A DNA stretch of 64,000 nucleotides from Paenibacillus terricola (GTDB lineage Bacteria; Bacillota; Bacilli; Paenibacillales; Paenibacillaceae): positions 434,001-498,000 of the forward strand of contig NZ_JACXZA010000001.1 in the NCBI RefSeq assembly GCF_014779765.1, written 5' to 3'. A program made the translations under genes and the position numbers. Positions 53,709 through 62,824 of the stretch are shown here, one piece after another. The notes beneath the pieces were generated by a model, which did not search any database, was not told where the DNA came from, and saw only the letters and a list, made by a program, of their open reading frames with translations. How positions within the stretch are numbered: the stretch's first letter is position 1; every line of letters begins with the position of its first letter.

Positions 53709-55604
53709 ATGGATATATTCAAACGGTTATCAGAGTATCGAGCAGAGAGTGATAAGCTTGCCTGGACAGGGACATTCAAAGATTATGTTGATCTGTTGAG
53801 AAATGATCCGACACCGGCCATGACCGCGCACGCCAGAGTGTACGATATGATTGAATCGTATGGCGTCGAGGAAGCAGGCGGGCATAAGCGATACCGCTTC
53901 TTCGAGCAGGAGATATTCGGCCTCGATCGTGCGATCGAGAAGCTGGTTGAGGAGTATTTTCATTCAGCTGCCAGACGACTGGATGTTCGCAAAAGAATTC
54001 TGCTGCTGATGGGACCCGTCAGTGGTGGCAAATCAACGATTGTCACAATGCTCAAACGCGGCTTAGAGCAATATTCGCGCGAACAGCGCGGTGCCGTCTT
54101 CGCAATCAAAGGGTGCCCGATGCATGAAGATCCGCTGCATCTTATCCCGAATGAGCTTCGTCAAGAGGTAGAGCGTGAGCTTGGTGTACGCATTGAAGGA
54201 AATCTGTGCCCGTCATGCCAGATGAGGCTGAGGACGGAATTCAACAACGACATCGAGAACGTACAGGTGGAGCGGGTCATCGTTTCGGAGGAAAATCGCA
54301 TCGGCATCGGCACGTTCAGCCCTTCGGACCCGAAATCGCAAGATATTGCAGACCTGACGGGCAGCATCGACTTCTCGACGATTACGGAATTCGGTTCGGA
54401 GTCTGATCCGCGCGCCTATCGGTTTGACGGTGAGCTGAATAAAGCAAACCGCGGCCTGATGGAGTTCCAAGAGATGCTGAAGTGCGATGAGAAGTTCCTA
54501 TGGAACCTCCTCTCGCTGACGCAGGAAGGCAACTTCAAAGCTGGACGGTTCGCGCTCATTTCGGCCGACGAGCTCATCATCGCTCACACGAACGAATCGG
54601 AGTATAAAGCGTTCATCAGCAACAAGAAGAATGAAGCGCTCCAATCTCGGATGATCGTCATGCCGATTCCATACAACCTGCGCGTGACGGACGAAGAGAA
54701 GATTTATACGAAGCTCATTGCACAGAGCGACATGAAGCATATTCATATTGCGCCGCATGCTTTGCGGGCCGCGGCGATTTTCTCGATACTTACCCGTCTG
54801 AAAGAAACGAAGAAACAGGGCATCGACATTGTGAAGAAAATGCGCATGTACGATGGCGAAGAGGTCGAAGGCTTCAAAGAAGCCGATCTGAAGGAGATGC
54901 AAAGCGAGTTTATCGAAGAAGGCATGTCCGGCATCGACCCTCGTTATGTCATTAACCGCATCTCGAGCGCACTGATCCGTCAAGACCTGCAGTGCATTAA
55001 TGCACTCGACGTGCTGCGTGCAATGAAGGAAGGACTTGATCAGCATCCTTCTATTACGAAGGATGAGCGTGAGAAGTACTTGAACTTCATCTCGATTGCG
55101 CGCAAGGAGTATGATGCGCTCGCCAAGAAGGAAATCCAGAAGGCGTTCGTTTACTCGTTCGAAGAGTCTGCTCGCACGTTGTTCGAGAACTATCTCGACA
55201 ACATCGAAGCGTACTGCAATTGGACGAAAATCAAAGATCCGCTCACGGGCGAGGAGCTTGATCCAGATGAAAGACTGATGCGCTCCATTGAGGAGCAAAT
55301 CGGCGTATCGGAGAATGCGAAGAAAGCGTTCCGTGAAGAGATTCTCATTCGTATATCTTCCTACTCACGCAAAGGCAAGAAGTTCGACTACTCCAGCCAC
55401 GAGCGTCTGCGCGAAGCAGTTGAGAAGAAGCTGTTCGCCGATCTGAAGGACATCGTGAAGATCACGACTTCTACGAAGACGCCGGATGAGACGCAGCTCA
55501 AACGCATGAACGAAGTCACGAAACGTCTGATCGACGACCACCACTACTGCCCGGTGTGCGCGAATGAGCTGCTGCGTTATGTGGGAAGTCTGTTGAACCG
55601 ATAA
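53709..55604 (+). CDS. prkA: PrkA serine protein kinase / AAA+ protein
   Basis: A 631-residue protein. An N-terminal AAA+ domain has the Walker A motif GPVSGGKSTIV (about 102-112), a CPMHEDPLHLIP segment and a zinc-like CPSCQMR. A C-terminal kinase-like domain (about 430-620) includes the ending HHYCPVCANELL. PrkA of Bacillus is tied to sporulation and has both kinase and ATP-dependent protease activities reported. The usual neighbours yhbH (DUF444) and spoVR do not follow. GGGAGGAGG precedes the ATG, and a strong terminator follows. Confidence 0.94.
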   Translation: MDIFKRLSEYRAESDKLAWTGTFKDYVDLLRNDPTPAMTAHARVYDMIESYGVEEAGGHKRYRFFEQEIFGLDRAIEKLVEEYFHSAARRLDVRKRILLLMGPVSGGKSTIVTMLKRGLEQYSREQRGAVFAIKGCPMHEDPLHLIPNELRQEVERELGVRIEGNLCPSCQMRLRTEFNNDIENVQVERVIVSEENRIGIGTFSPSDPKSQDIADLTGSIDFSTITEFGSESDPRAYRFDGELNKANRGLMEFQEMLKCDEKFLWNLLSLTQEGNFKAGRFALISADELIIAHTNESEYKAFISNKKNEALQSRMIVMPIPYNLRVTDEEKIYTKLIAQSDMKHIHIAPHALRAAAIFSILTRLKETKKQGIDIVKKMRMYDGEEVEGFKEADLKEMQSEFIEEGMSGIDPRYVINRISSALIRQDLQCINALDVLRAMKEGLDQHPSITKDEREKYLNFISIARKEYDALAKKEIQKAFVYSFEESARTLFENYLDNIEAYCNWTKIKDPLTGEELDPDERLMRSIEEQIGVSENAKKAFREEILIRISSYSRKGKKFDYSSHERLREAVEKKLFADLKDIVKITTSTKTPDETQLKRMNEVTKRLIDDHHYCPVCANELLRYVGSLLNR

Positions 55605-55628
55605 GCTTGGGCGCAATGAGCTGTGAGA

Positions 55629-55676
55629 GAAGCCGTTCGAATCCATCGACAGGATGGGGTTCGGACGGCTTTTCTT
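55629..55676. terminator. Terminator of prkA
   Basis: AGCCGTTCGAATCC and GGGTTCGGACGGCT arms followed by TTTCTTTT. It is placed between convergent prkA and the acetyltransferase gene. Confidence 0.88.
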
Positions 55677-56216
55677 TTATCCAATTAGAGTTCGATCGAT
55701 ATGGAATAGGACATGTTTCTTTAAAGGACTGCCTTCCTCGACTCTAGGATGCTCGAAGGTCCGAATAAAACGCATGCCGATTTTGGACATCACATTCTTC
55801 GAAGGGGTGTTCACCTCGGCCGTAAAGCTATAAACGTCAGTAAATCCCAATTGGTTAAATCCATATTGCAGACAAGCTTTCGCGCCCTCCGTTGCATACC
55901 CTTTTCCCCAGGCTTCTTTCTTCAGCCTCCAGCCAATCTCTATGCATGGTGTAAAGTCAGCTTCGAATGTTGGCCGGTGAAAGCCGATAAAGCCAATAAA
56001 CGCTTTGCTTTCTTTGACTTCTACGGCGTATAACCCAAATCCGCATTCCTGAAACTCGGACATGATTGATTGATAGAACACATCTGTTTCTTCGTTGGAT
56101 AAAGTTTTGGGAAAATACGTCATAACCTCTTCGTCCGCATTGAGTCGACGAAATGGCTCCAGATCTGTTTCCTCCCAGTCGCGTAATTGTAATCTTGCTG
56201 TCTCAAAATAGATCAT
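55677..56216 (-). CDS. GNAT acetyltransferase, RimJ/RimL-like
   Basis: A 179-residue GNAT protein of the RimJ/RimL group. It begins MIYFETARLQLRDWEETDLE, the family opening, and has IEIGWRLKKEAWGKGYATEGAKA with the acetyl-CoA-binding GKGYATEG, then FTAEVNTPSKNVMSKIGM. It transfers acetyl from acetyl-CoA to an amine; N-terminal protein acetylation or small-molecule targets are both possible. A GGAGGTG site precedes the ATG. It is convergent with prkA. Confidence 0.92.
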   Translation of the reverse strand: MIYFETARLQLRDWEETDLEPFRRLNADEEVMTYFPKTLSNEETDVFYQSIMSEFQECGFGLYAVEVKESKAFIGFIGFHRPTFEADFTPCIEIGWRLKKEAWGKGYATEGAKACLQYGFNQLGFTDVYSFTAEVNTPSKNVMSKIGMRFIRTFEHPRVEEGSPLKKHVLFHIDRTLIG

Positions 56217-56364
56217 TCTACACCTCCAATGAAGTATGTTTGGACAAGCTATTGTACCACAGAAAATCGTGGATGCAGCAGCGGATTATCCGTAACTTTC
56301 CATACGTCTTCAGCGTCCATATAGGCAGCATGAAATGAATGGTCAAGAGATCGGAGAGGGATCG

Positions 56365-57108
56365 ATGCATCTTAGTCGAATTACAGGGATCGCCGTATGT
56401 GTAATCTTATTGTCGCTGTCTTTGGCGGCATGTCAGGCTGCCGACGATAACGGAGGAGAACCACCATCAACATTGGCAAGTTCGCAGGGCGTTGAGAATG
56501 TAGAAACTACGGCCGATGATGATAGCGGCAGGCTAACCGACGTGACAATATCGGAGGAAACAGTCGATTGGAATAATGATGGAACAATGGAGAAGCTTCT
56601 TATTAAGATGACCGAAGGAAAACTTGTGAAATACCCGGATCCAGGTCCGATCATGGGTGATTGTTATGTCGGACAATTCGCTGCTGAATTGACGGATGCG
56701 GCGGGGAATGTACTGCAGACGCATGATATTGGGGTGGAATTCGAATCCGATGGAAGTATGACTTTCCGCAGAGGCATGCTGCCATTCTCTATACCGTTCG
56801 ATGATTACAATGGAGACGGTTATCCGGATTTTACAGTCGGACAATATGCAACGAGCAACGGCAATATCTTCAACATCTATACGATTCAGCCGGAAGGCAT
56901 CTCTCGAATCGGAGGCCCGATCTTCACGTCTGACCGAGACGGCTATTATTCGACCCGCTATGCGAAGAAGCCGCCGAGCTCGTTGCTCAATCGTTATTAC
57001 GATAACAGCCGAGGAGAAACATTCGAATCGACGTTCGAGTGGATCAACGATGCATTCGTTAAGCAAGGGGAAAAGGTGGTTGTGTTCCAAGAGGATACGG
57101 CATCTTAA
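56365..57108 (+). CDS. Lipoprotein with EF-hand/VCBS-like repeats
   Basis: A 247-residue exported protein. The signal peptide has the lipobox LAACQAA, so Cys (about 22) is lipid-anchored on the outer face. Asp/Ser-rich linker follows. DWNNDGTMEKLLI and DYNGDGYPDFTVGQ are DxNxDG calcium-binding-like loops found in VCBS/FG-GAP proteins. No enzyme domain is visible. ATG 56365 is preceded by GGAGAGGG; ATG 56335 has no good site. A role in calcium binding or surface adhesion is a guess. Confidence 0.7.
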   Translation: MHLSRITGIAVCVILLSLSLAACQAADDNGGEPPSTLASSQGVENVETTADDDSGRLTDVTISEETVDWNNDGTMEKLLIKMTEGKLVKYPDPGPIMGDCYVGQFAAELTDAAGNVLQTHDIGVEFESDGSMTFRRGMLPFSIPFDDYNGDGYPDFTVGQYATSNGNIFNIYTIQPEGISRIGGPIFTSDRDGYYSTRYAKKPPSSLLNRYYDNSRGETFESTFEWINDAFVKQGEKVVVFQEDTAS

Positions 57109-57306
57109 TGCGGCACAAGTTTAGAGATGCGTAATATACGACGGATCTAGCGTAAGATCGAACATCGTCACCAACTGCTAAATCTCCGATAATGAAGGCA
57201 GATCAAACACAGCGGGGGTCAATACCCACTACGGTATTGGCCTGTTCGTATTTGTTGGCTTTGGGCTGCTGTCGCAGCTGCAACTATTGGAGGGAGTGCA
57301 ACGACG

Positions 57307-59742
57307 ATGCTTAATAGTGAAACGATTCACCCGGATCATCATCACGCACCACGTGCGGAGGGCGACCGTCCGCTTGGAGAAGTGAAGAAAGTGACGGAGG
57401 AGAGCAATGGCGCGATCCGACTTCATTATACACAGGGCACGCTGGACTTTGCATTGTATGGCGATGATTTCATACAAGTTACACTGCTCGGAACGGGCGA
57501 TTCAAACGCTGTGGCCGGAACGAAAGAAGTCGAGCTGCCCGCTGTACTGCCTGCAGAGTATGTAATAGATGGACAGAAGCTGACGCTGCAGGGCAATAAG
57601 CAGGTCGTCGAGATTGATTTGCAGTCATCGTGGATCACCTTCGGTACGAAGGATGGTGCATTTGCACGTCAATCGGGGCTGTCTTGGAATGCCCAATGGA
57701 AGGCGAGTGCGTATTTTGCGAAAACTGCTGCCTCTCGTTTCTATGGGCTTGGCGAGAAAGCTGGATTCCTTAACAAGGCTGGCGAACGGTATGAAATGTG
57801 GAATACGGACGTTTATTCGCCGCATGTGCAAGACATCGATGCGTTGTACCAATCGATTCCGTTCGTTATTCATGCAGATAAGGAAGGTGCATATGGTATT
57901 TTCCTCGACAATCCGGGCCGAACATTCGTTGATATGCGATCTTTTGCGGATTCATTCAGCTTCGGCTGTGCAGCAGGCGCACTGCGTTATTACGTCATTA
58001 CAGGTCCGGATCTTAAATCCGTCGTAAGCCGCTACACGCAGTTGACCGGACGTGCCCCGATGCCGCCCAAGTGGTCACTTGGTTATCACCAATCCCGTTA
58101 CAGCTATATGGATCAAGAGGAAGTGCTGACGCTCGCGCGTACATTCCGTGAGAAGGGTATTCCTTGCGATGCCATCTATCTCGATATTCATTATATGGAG
58201 AGCTATCGCGTCTTCACATTCGATCCGATCCGCTTCCCGGATCCGAAGGCGATGATGGCCGAACTTAAGGAAATGGGCATACGCATTGTCCCAATCGTCG
58301 ATCCTGGCGTGAAGAAAACGGCTTCCGACGCCGTTTATCGGGAAGGGCTTGCGAACGATTACTTCTGCCGTTTCATTGAAGGCGAGTTGTTCTCTGGGAA
58401 GGTCTGGCCAGGCGAGAGTGTATTCCCGGATTTCTCTGACCCAGCGGCGGCAGCGTGGTGGGGCGATCTTCACGCCTTCTATACCGAGATTGGCATCAGC
58501 GGCATCTGGAACGATATGAATGAACCGTCGGTTTTCGATTCGGAGTCCAAGACAATGGATGCCGAGGTTATGCATAACAATGATGGCCAGCCGAGGACGC
58601 ATGGCGAGCTTCACAATCTGTATGGCTTGTGGATGTCGAAGGCGACGTACCTTGGATTGGAGCGGCTGCTGGATGGCGAGCGGCCATTTGTGTTAACCCG
58701 TGCAGGTTATGCCGGTATTCAAAAGTATGCTGCTGTATGGACAGGCGACAACCGCAGCTACTGGGAGCACTTGGCGCAGTCGATTCCGATGATTATGAAT
58801 CTCGGAATGTCTGGTGTTGCATTCACGGGAGCGGATGTTGGCGGATTCGCCTCCCATAGCGGCGGCGAGCTGCTTGCGCGTTGGACGCAGGCTGGCGCCT
58901 TGCTTCCTTACTTCCGCAATCATAGCGAGCTGGGCTCGATTCGGCAGGAGCCATGGGCTTTCGGAGCTGCTGTTGAGCAGATCTGCCGTGAATATATCCT
59001 TCTTCGATATCGCCTTTTGCCGACGATCTACAGCTTGTTCAAGGAAGCGAATGAAACAGGTGTACCGATCGTCCGACCGCTCGTGCTCGAATATCCGAAT
59101 GATCCGTTCGTGACGAATATGAATGATCAATATATGCTGGGAACGGATATCCTCTTGGCGCCAGTATTGAAGCCAGGCGTTGCGTGCCGCTCGGTCTACC
59201 TGCCAGAAGGACAATGGTATGACTACTGGACAGGTGAGCGACTAAGCGGCGGCCGGCATGTTCTGGCGAATGCGCCGCTCGAGACGATGCCAATCTATAT
59301 TCGAGGGGGAGCCATTATCGTTGAGCAAGGTGAGAATGCACAACATACAACAGATCCTGCTGCAGCAGCGATCCGCCACATTGAGCTGTATGCGTCTGCG
59401 TCTAGTAGTGCCGAGACGAACCAGAAGCTTCACTATGAGGATGATGGCTTGACGGATCAATACCGCAATGGCCAGTATATGAATAGAGAGCTAATTTTGC
59501 AGGAGACACATCATTCCGTTTCGTTCTCGACGCGTGTTGTACATGCAGGTCTTGGAGAACAGACTCAAGCGGTTAGCCTAACGATCCACGGCTTGCGCAA
59601 CCAGCTGAATCAAGTACGTGCTTGGTCATCAGATAATCGGGAGATCGAGCGGCTTGAATCAATCGCCGTTGAGTCAAACGCAGCGGGTACGAGGATGACG
59701 CTGGAGTTCGAACAATGGCCAGCACGCATCGAATGGACTTAA
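57307..59742 (+). CDS. Alpha-glucosidase, glycoside hydrolase family 31
   Basis: An 811-residue enzyme. The N-terminal beta domain (about 1-235) precedes the (beta/alpha)8 barrel (about 250-590) with PKWSLGYHQSRYSYM, the nucleophile D403 in GIWNDMNEPSVF, the acid/base D510 in FTGADVGGF and RNHSELGSIRQEPW. Beta-sandwich domains follow to the end. It hydrolyses alpha-glucosides, probably oligosaccharides; it has no signal peptide and so is cytosolic. GGAGGG precedes the ATG. It is not next to a transporter, and its regulation cannot be seen. Confidence 0.94.
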   Translation: MLNSETIHPDHHHAPRAEGDRPLGEVKKVTEESNGAIRLHYTQGTLDFALYGDDFIQVTLLGTGDSNAVAGTKEVELPAVLPAEYVIDGQKLTLQGNKQVVEIDLQSSWITFGTKDGAFARQSGLSWNAQWKASAYFAKTAASRFYGLGEKAGFLNKAGERYEMWNTDVYSPHVQDIDALYQSIPFVIHADKEGAYGIFLDNPGRTFVDMRSFADSFSFGCAAGALRYYVITGPDLKSVVSRYTQLTGRAPMPPKWSLGYHQSRYSYMDQEEVLTLARTFREKGIPCDAIYLDIHYMESYRVFTFDPIRFPDPKAMMAELKEMGIRIVPIVDPGVKKTASDAVYREGLANDYFCRFIEGELFSGKVWPGESVFPDFSDPAAAAWWGDLHAFYTEIGISGIWNDMNEPSVFDSESKTMDAEVMHNNDGQPRTHGELHNLYGLWMSKATYLGLERLLDGERPFVLTRAGYAGIQKYAAVWTGDNRSYWEHLAQSIPMIMNLGMSGVAFTGADVGGFASHSGGELLARWTQAGALLPYFRNHSELGSIRQEPWAFGAAVEQICREYILLRYRLLPTIYSLFKEANETGVPIVRPLVLEYPNDPFVTNMNDQYMLGTDILLAPVLKPGVACRSVYLPEGQWYDYWTGERLSGGRHVLANAPLETMPIYIRGGAIIVEQGENAQHTTDPAAAAIRHIELYASASSSAETNQKLHYEDDGLTDQYRNGQYMNRELILQETHHSVSFSTRVVHAGLGEQTQAVSLTIHGLRNQLNQVRAWSSDNREIERLESIAVESNAAGTRMTLEFEQWPARIEWT

Positions 59743-59749
59743 GGTAAGT

Positions 59750-59856
59750 AAAAACCCGTCCGTTGATCACGAAGGGGCTCGGGCAGCTTATTTGGCATCG
59801 AATTTTGATCCAACCCTCGAACTCCGCTACGGTGCTGAACAGCCGGGTTTTTACTA
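59750..59856 (+). terminator. Long imperfect terminator-like hairpin after GH31 gene
   Basis: AAAAACCCG pairs with CGGGTTTTT across about 85 bases, with further internal pairing; the second arm ends in TTTTTACT. The pairing in the middle is imperfect. Confidence 0.55.
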
Positions 59857-59875
59857 TTAATTGTATAAATTAATA

Positions 59876-59948
59876 AAGAAGCATCGGCAATGGAGCGGCT
59901 GTGCTGTGTACTTGTACAGCGAGCCGGTCGTGGCTGATGCTTCTTTAA
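59876..59948. terminator. Second long hairpin before methyltransferase gene
   Basis: AAAGAAGCATC and GATGCTTCTTT close a stem whose inner part CGGCT..GCTGT and ACAGC..AGCCG pairs too. It has no T-run and could equally be a structural RNA or bidirectional terminator. The rest of this gap (59949-60080) shows GTTATCAAGTG..TGATATAAC inverted sequence, nothing else. Confidence 0.5.
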
Positions 59949-60080
59949 ACTAAATCATAGCCAGACCGCTTATAGTTTATATCTATCAAGTAAATAGACA
60001 TTATATATTTCAGTTATCAAGTGAAGCGTGATATAACCTTTATAAGGAATTGAACAGTAAATGATAGGAGCGTGTGAGAG

Positions 60081-60899
60081 ATGGTTAACGAACGAGTAGG
60101 CGTGAATCAGCCAAGTGTGGATGGAGAGAAGAAGGCAGGACAGCAGCAAACGTGGAAACCGGAAGTTTATGATAAGGAAATGGCATTCGTATCGGCGTTT
60201 GGCGCACCATTAATCGATCTGCTCCAAGTGAAGCCTGGCGAGACGGTTATTGACTGGGGATGCGGATCAGGGGATCTTGCTTCAGCCATTGCAGAGAAAG
60301 GCGCTCACGTAGCAGGCATCGACTTCTCGGCATCGATGATTGACAGCGCTCGTGCCAAATATCCAACGCTGAAGTTCGAGGTGGCCGACGGACAGCGATT
60401 TGTTGCCCCTGAACCAGTAGATGCAATATTCAGCAATGCTGCACTTCATTGGATGACTGATGCAGCGGGAGTTGCTGCCAGCATGGCAGCTTCGCTCAAG
60501 CCTGGCGGCAGGCTCGTCGTCGAGTTCGGCGGCCATGGCAACATTCAAGCAGTGACAGACGCTCTTCGCGAAGCATTCGATGCGATTGGTGTCAGTCAGC
60601 CGTACCAATCCCCTTGGTATTTCCCGACGATTGGGGAGTATGGGATGGTGCTGCAGCAGGCAGGCTTCGAGGTGAATTCGGCGATCTTGTTCGATCGTCC
60701 GACGAAGCAGGCGAATGGAGACAATGGGCTCCGTGGGTGGCTGGCAACGTTCGCGGATGGCATACTGTCTGTACTGCCGGCAGAAGAAGCGGATGCGGTC
60801 GTCCGCTGGGCGGAGGAACGCCTTCGCCCGGCGTTGTACAGCAATGGCGAGTGGAATGTGGATTACCGTCGTCTGCGGGTAACGGCAACACGCAAATAG
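60081..60899 (+). CDS. Class I SAM-dependent methyltransferase
   Basis: A 272-residue methyltransferase. Motif I is VIDWGCGSGDLASAIAEKG, then GIDFSASMIDSARAKYP, EVADGQRF, FSNAALHWM and LKPGGRLVVEFGG, all in the Rossmann fold. The arrangement resembles trans-aconitate methyltransferase (Tam) and similar small-molecule enzymes, but the substrate is not known. An in-frame ATG precedes a loosely placed GGAGCG site. It is followed by a MATE pump in the same direction 141 bases later, from a separate promoter. Confidence 0.87.
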   Translation: MVNERVGVNQPSVDGEKKAGQQQTWKPEVYDKEMAFVSAFGAPLIDLLQVKPGETVIDWGCGSGDLASAIAEKGAHVAGIDFSASMIDSARAKYPTLKFEVADGQRFVAPEPVDAIFSNAALHWMTDAAGVAASMAASLKPGGRLVVEFGGHGNIQAVTDALREAFDAIGVSQPYQSPWYFPTIGEYGMVLQQAGFEVNSAILFDRPTKQANGDNGLRGWLATFADGILSVLPAEEADAVVRWAEERLRPALYSNGEWNVDYRRLRVTATRK

Positions 60900-60979
60900 T
60901 TTAATGGGAGATAGCGGTCCGATATGGGCTGCTATTGTTCTGCCCTTCATCCTTACAAAATCTCCATACATCAATATAG

Positions 60980-61009
60980 TTGACAGGTCTGAGCTTCCTC
61001 CTGCACAAT
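60980..61009 (+). promoter_or_regulatory. Candidate MATE gene promoter
   Basis: TTGACA (60980-60985), an 18-base spacer and CACAAT (61004-61009), 31 bases before the start. Confidence 0.55.
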
Positions 61010-61040
61010 TAGGGCAACTTCAGCACTAGAGGAGACTAAC

Positions 61041-62384
61041 ATGTTACGAAGCTGGAAAATGATTCTTGCGCTGGCGATCCCTTCGCTCGTTGCATTCGCA
61101 GGACAGACGGTGACAGGTACGCTCAATCTTATCATCGTCGGCAAGCTGGGTTTTTTGTTTATCGCAATTGTTGGTGTCGTTAATATCATCATGTACAACG
61201 CATTCGCCATCTTCTCCGGCATTGGCCACACCGTCAACTATCTCGTCGCGCAAAATGACGGTGCAGGCAACATGCGCAAAGGGATTGAGCGCACTTATTT
61301 CGCCTTCTACTTATGTGCCTTATTCGCTGTGTTCCTCGCCGCTGTCGGGTGGCTGTTCGCGGACGATCTGCTTCGATTAACAGGGGGCTCTAAGGAGTTA
61401 GTCGAAGCCGGTACGTTCTACACGGAGCTTCGCTTCTATGCGATGGCGTTCGGTATTTTCAACTTCGCCTTCCATGGCTTCCTGCGGGGCATTGGAGCGA
61501 CTAGGCTGTCCATGGTGGTGTCAATTATAGCTAATGCCATCATGCTGCTTGGTACATATACGCTTACGTATGGTCATTGGGGTCTGCCTGAGCTCGGACT
61601 TAAGGGAGCGGGGATAGCGATGCTGCTTGGGGAGGGCATTCAAGCGCTTGTCTGTGCTTACGTCTTCTTCTTCCCTTTACATCGGAAGTATCGTACACGC
61701 GTCCCTGCACGTATCGACTGGCGAGAGATGAAGTTGCTCGCCGCAGAGAGCGGCAAGCTAGGCGTACAGGAATTCTCGCTTAGTCTTGCGATGTACCTGT
61801 TCACCGCATTCGTTGCACGGCTTAGCGATCAGGCGCTGGCAGCGAATGAGGTGGCGCTAAGCATTATGTCATTCGGTTTCATGCCAGCCTTTGCTTTCGG
61901 TTCAACCGCAACGATTCTTGTTGGCCGCTATGTTGGACAAGGCGAAACGAAGCTTGGGCGAAGAGCGGGGACCGACGTGGCGATACTCTGCACATTGTTC
62001 CTTATTGCGCTCGGTACGCTTGAGCTTATATTCGCGGTTCCAATCGCGCATGTGTATACGAGCGATCCCGAAGTGTATAAACTTGCGGCCCACTTGATCA
62101 GCGTGTCAGCTTATCTGCAAATTTTCGATGGATTACTTAATGTATACGCAGGCTGCATGCGCGGCTTGGGTGAGACAACCTTCCTGCTGAGAGTTTCCGT
62201 CATATGTTCGTGGGCGCTGTTCGTACCGCTTGCCTACTTGTTCTTGTTCGTATTCGACTGGGGCAGCATGGGTGCGTGGCTGGCGTTGTATCTCTATTTG
62301 ACCGTATTCGGGATCTCCGTCATGATCCGCTTCTACCGAACGGATTGGTCGTTGATCCGGGTGAAAGAGGCGTCGGCGCACTAG
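61041..62384 (+). CDS. MATE-family multidrug efflux transporter
   Basis: A 447-residue membrane protein with 12 transmembrane helices in two bundles. SLVAFAGQTVTGTLNLIIVGKLG at the N-terminus and GFMPAFAFGSTATILVGRYVGQG in the second bundle are typical of DinF/NorM-type MATE pumps. These use Na+ or H+ gradients to export drugs or organic cations. GGAG precedes the ATG with good spacing. The upstream methyltransferase gene has no terminator before it, so read-through is possible. Confidence 0.92.
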   Translation: MLRSWKMILALAIPSLVAFAGQTVTGTLNLIIVGKLGFLFIAIVGVVNIIMYNAFAIFSGIGHTVNYLVAQNDGAGNMRKGIERTYFAFYLCALFAVFLAAVGWLFADDLLRLTGGSKELVEAGTFYTELRFYAMAFGIFNFAFHGFLRGIGATRLSMVVSIIANAIMLLGTYTLTYGHWGLPELGLKGAGIAMLLGEGIQALVCAYVFFFPLHRKYRTRVPARIDWREMKLLAAESGKLGVQEFSLSLAMYLFTAFVARLSDQALAANEVALSIMSFGFMPAFAFGSTATILVGRYVGQGETKLGRRAGTDVAILCTLFLIALGTLELIFAVPIAHVYTSDPEVYKLAAHLISVSAYLQIFDGLLNVYAGCMRGLGETTFLLRVSVICSWALFVPLAYLFLFVFDWGSMGAWLALYLYLTVFGISVMIRFYRTDWSLIRVKEASAH

Positions 62385-62605
62385 TAAAAGTGACGTTTCG
62401 GCACCGAATTTTCGGTTTCGTCATCATTTGACAAAAATATTGCCAGGTAGGCAAGCATATTTCCATATGGGCTCACATATACTCCAGTAAGGCGTACTTT
62501 CTCCAAAACGAGGCATGCTCGGACGAACTTCTAAGAAGGAAAATGAAGGCGATTGGGCGAATCTTTAGCAGTGGTGGAAGGCGCATTACGGAGCCCGGAT
62601 AACGA

Positions 62606-62643
62606 GAAGACAGGATCCAATTCGTTGGGTCCTGTCTTCCTTG
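62606..62643 (+). terminator. Hairpin after MATE gene
   Basis: AAGACAGGA..TCCA and TGG..TCCTGTCTT arms followed by CCTTG. The T-run is weak. The 200 bases between the stop and this hairpin contain AACGAGGCATG..CGGACGAA, similar to bases near 52352, and otherwise nothing I recognise; a 19-codon frame with AAGGAAA before it is unlikely to be real. Confidence 0.55.
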
Positions 62644-62824
62644 TACCATGAATCTTCTACCTAATGTTATATAAGTTGACACAAAAGGAAAGAATGTAGT
62701 AGGATCAAATTAAATTCATTCCCAATTTGCGGCTATTGTGTAACAATTCGTGACATAAATTAGCGTGACGGCGAATGGCACGATTGAGAAAGGTTGCTGC
62801 AGCACCTTGGAGGAGGCGGTTGAC

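Noticed and set aside
53441-53779. N-terminal extension of the DUF2161 gene
   Set aside because: The domain starts at MAVKEE with a good site before 53440; the upstream part overlaps prkA and shows no domain.
57109-57306. A promoter or regulator site for the GH31 gene
   Set aside because: The 198 bases contain a GGTCAATACC/GGTATTGGCC inverted repeat, but no convincing -35/-10 pair or catabolite-repression site.
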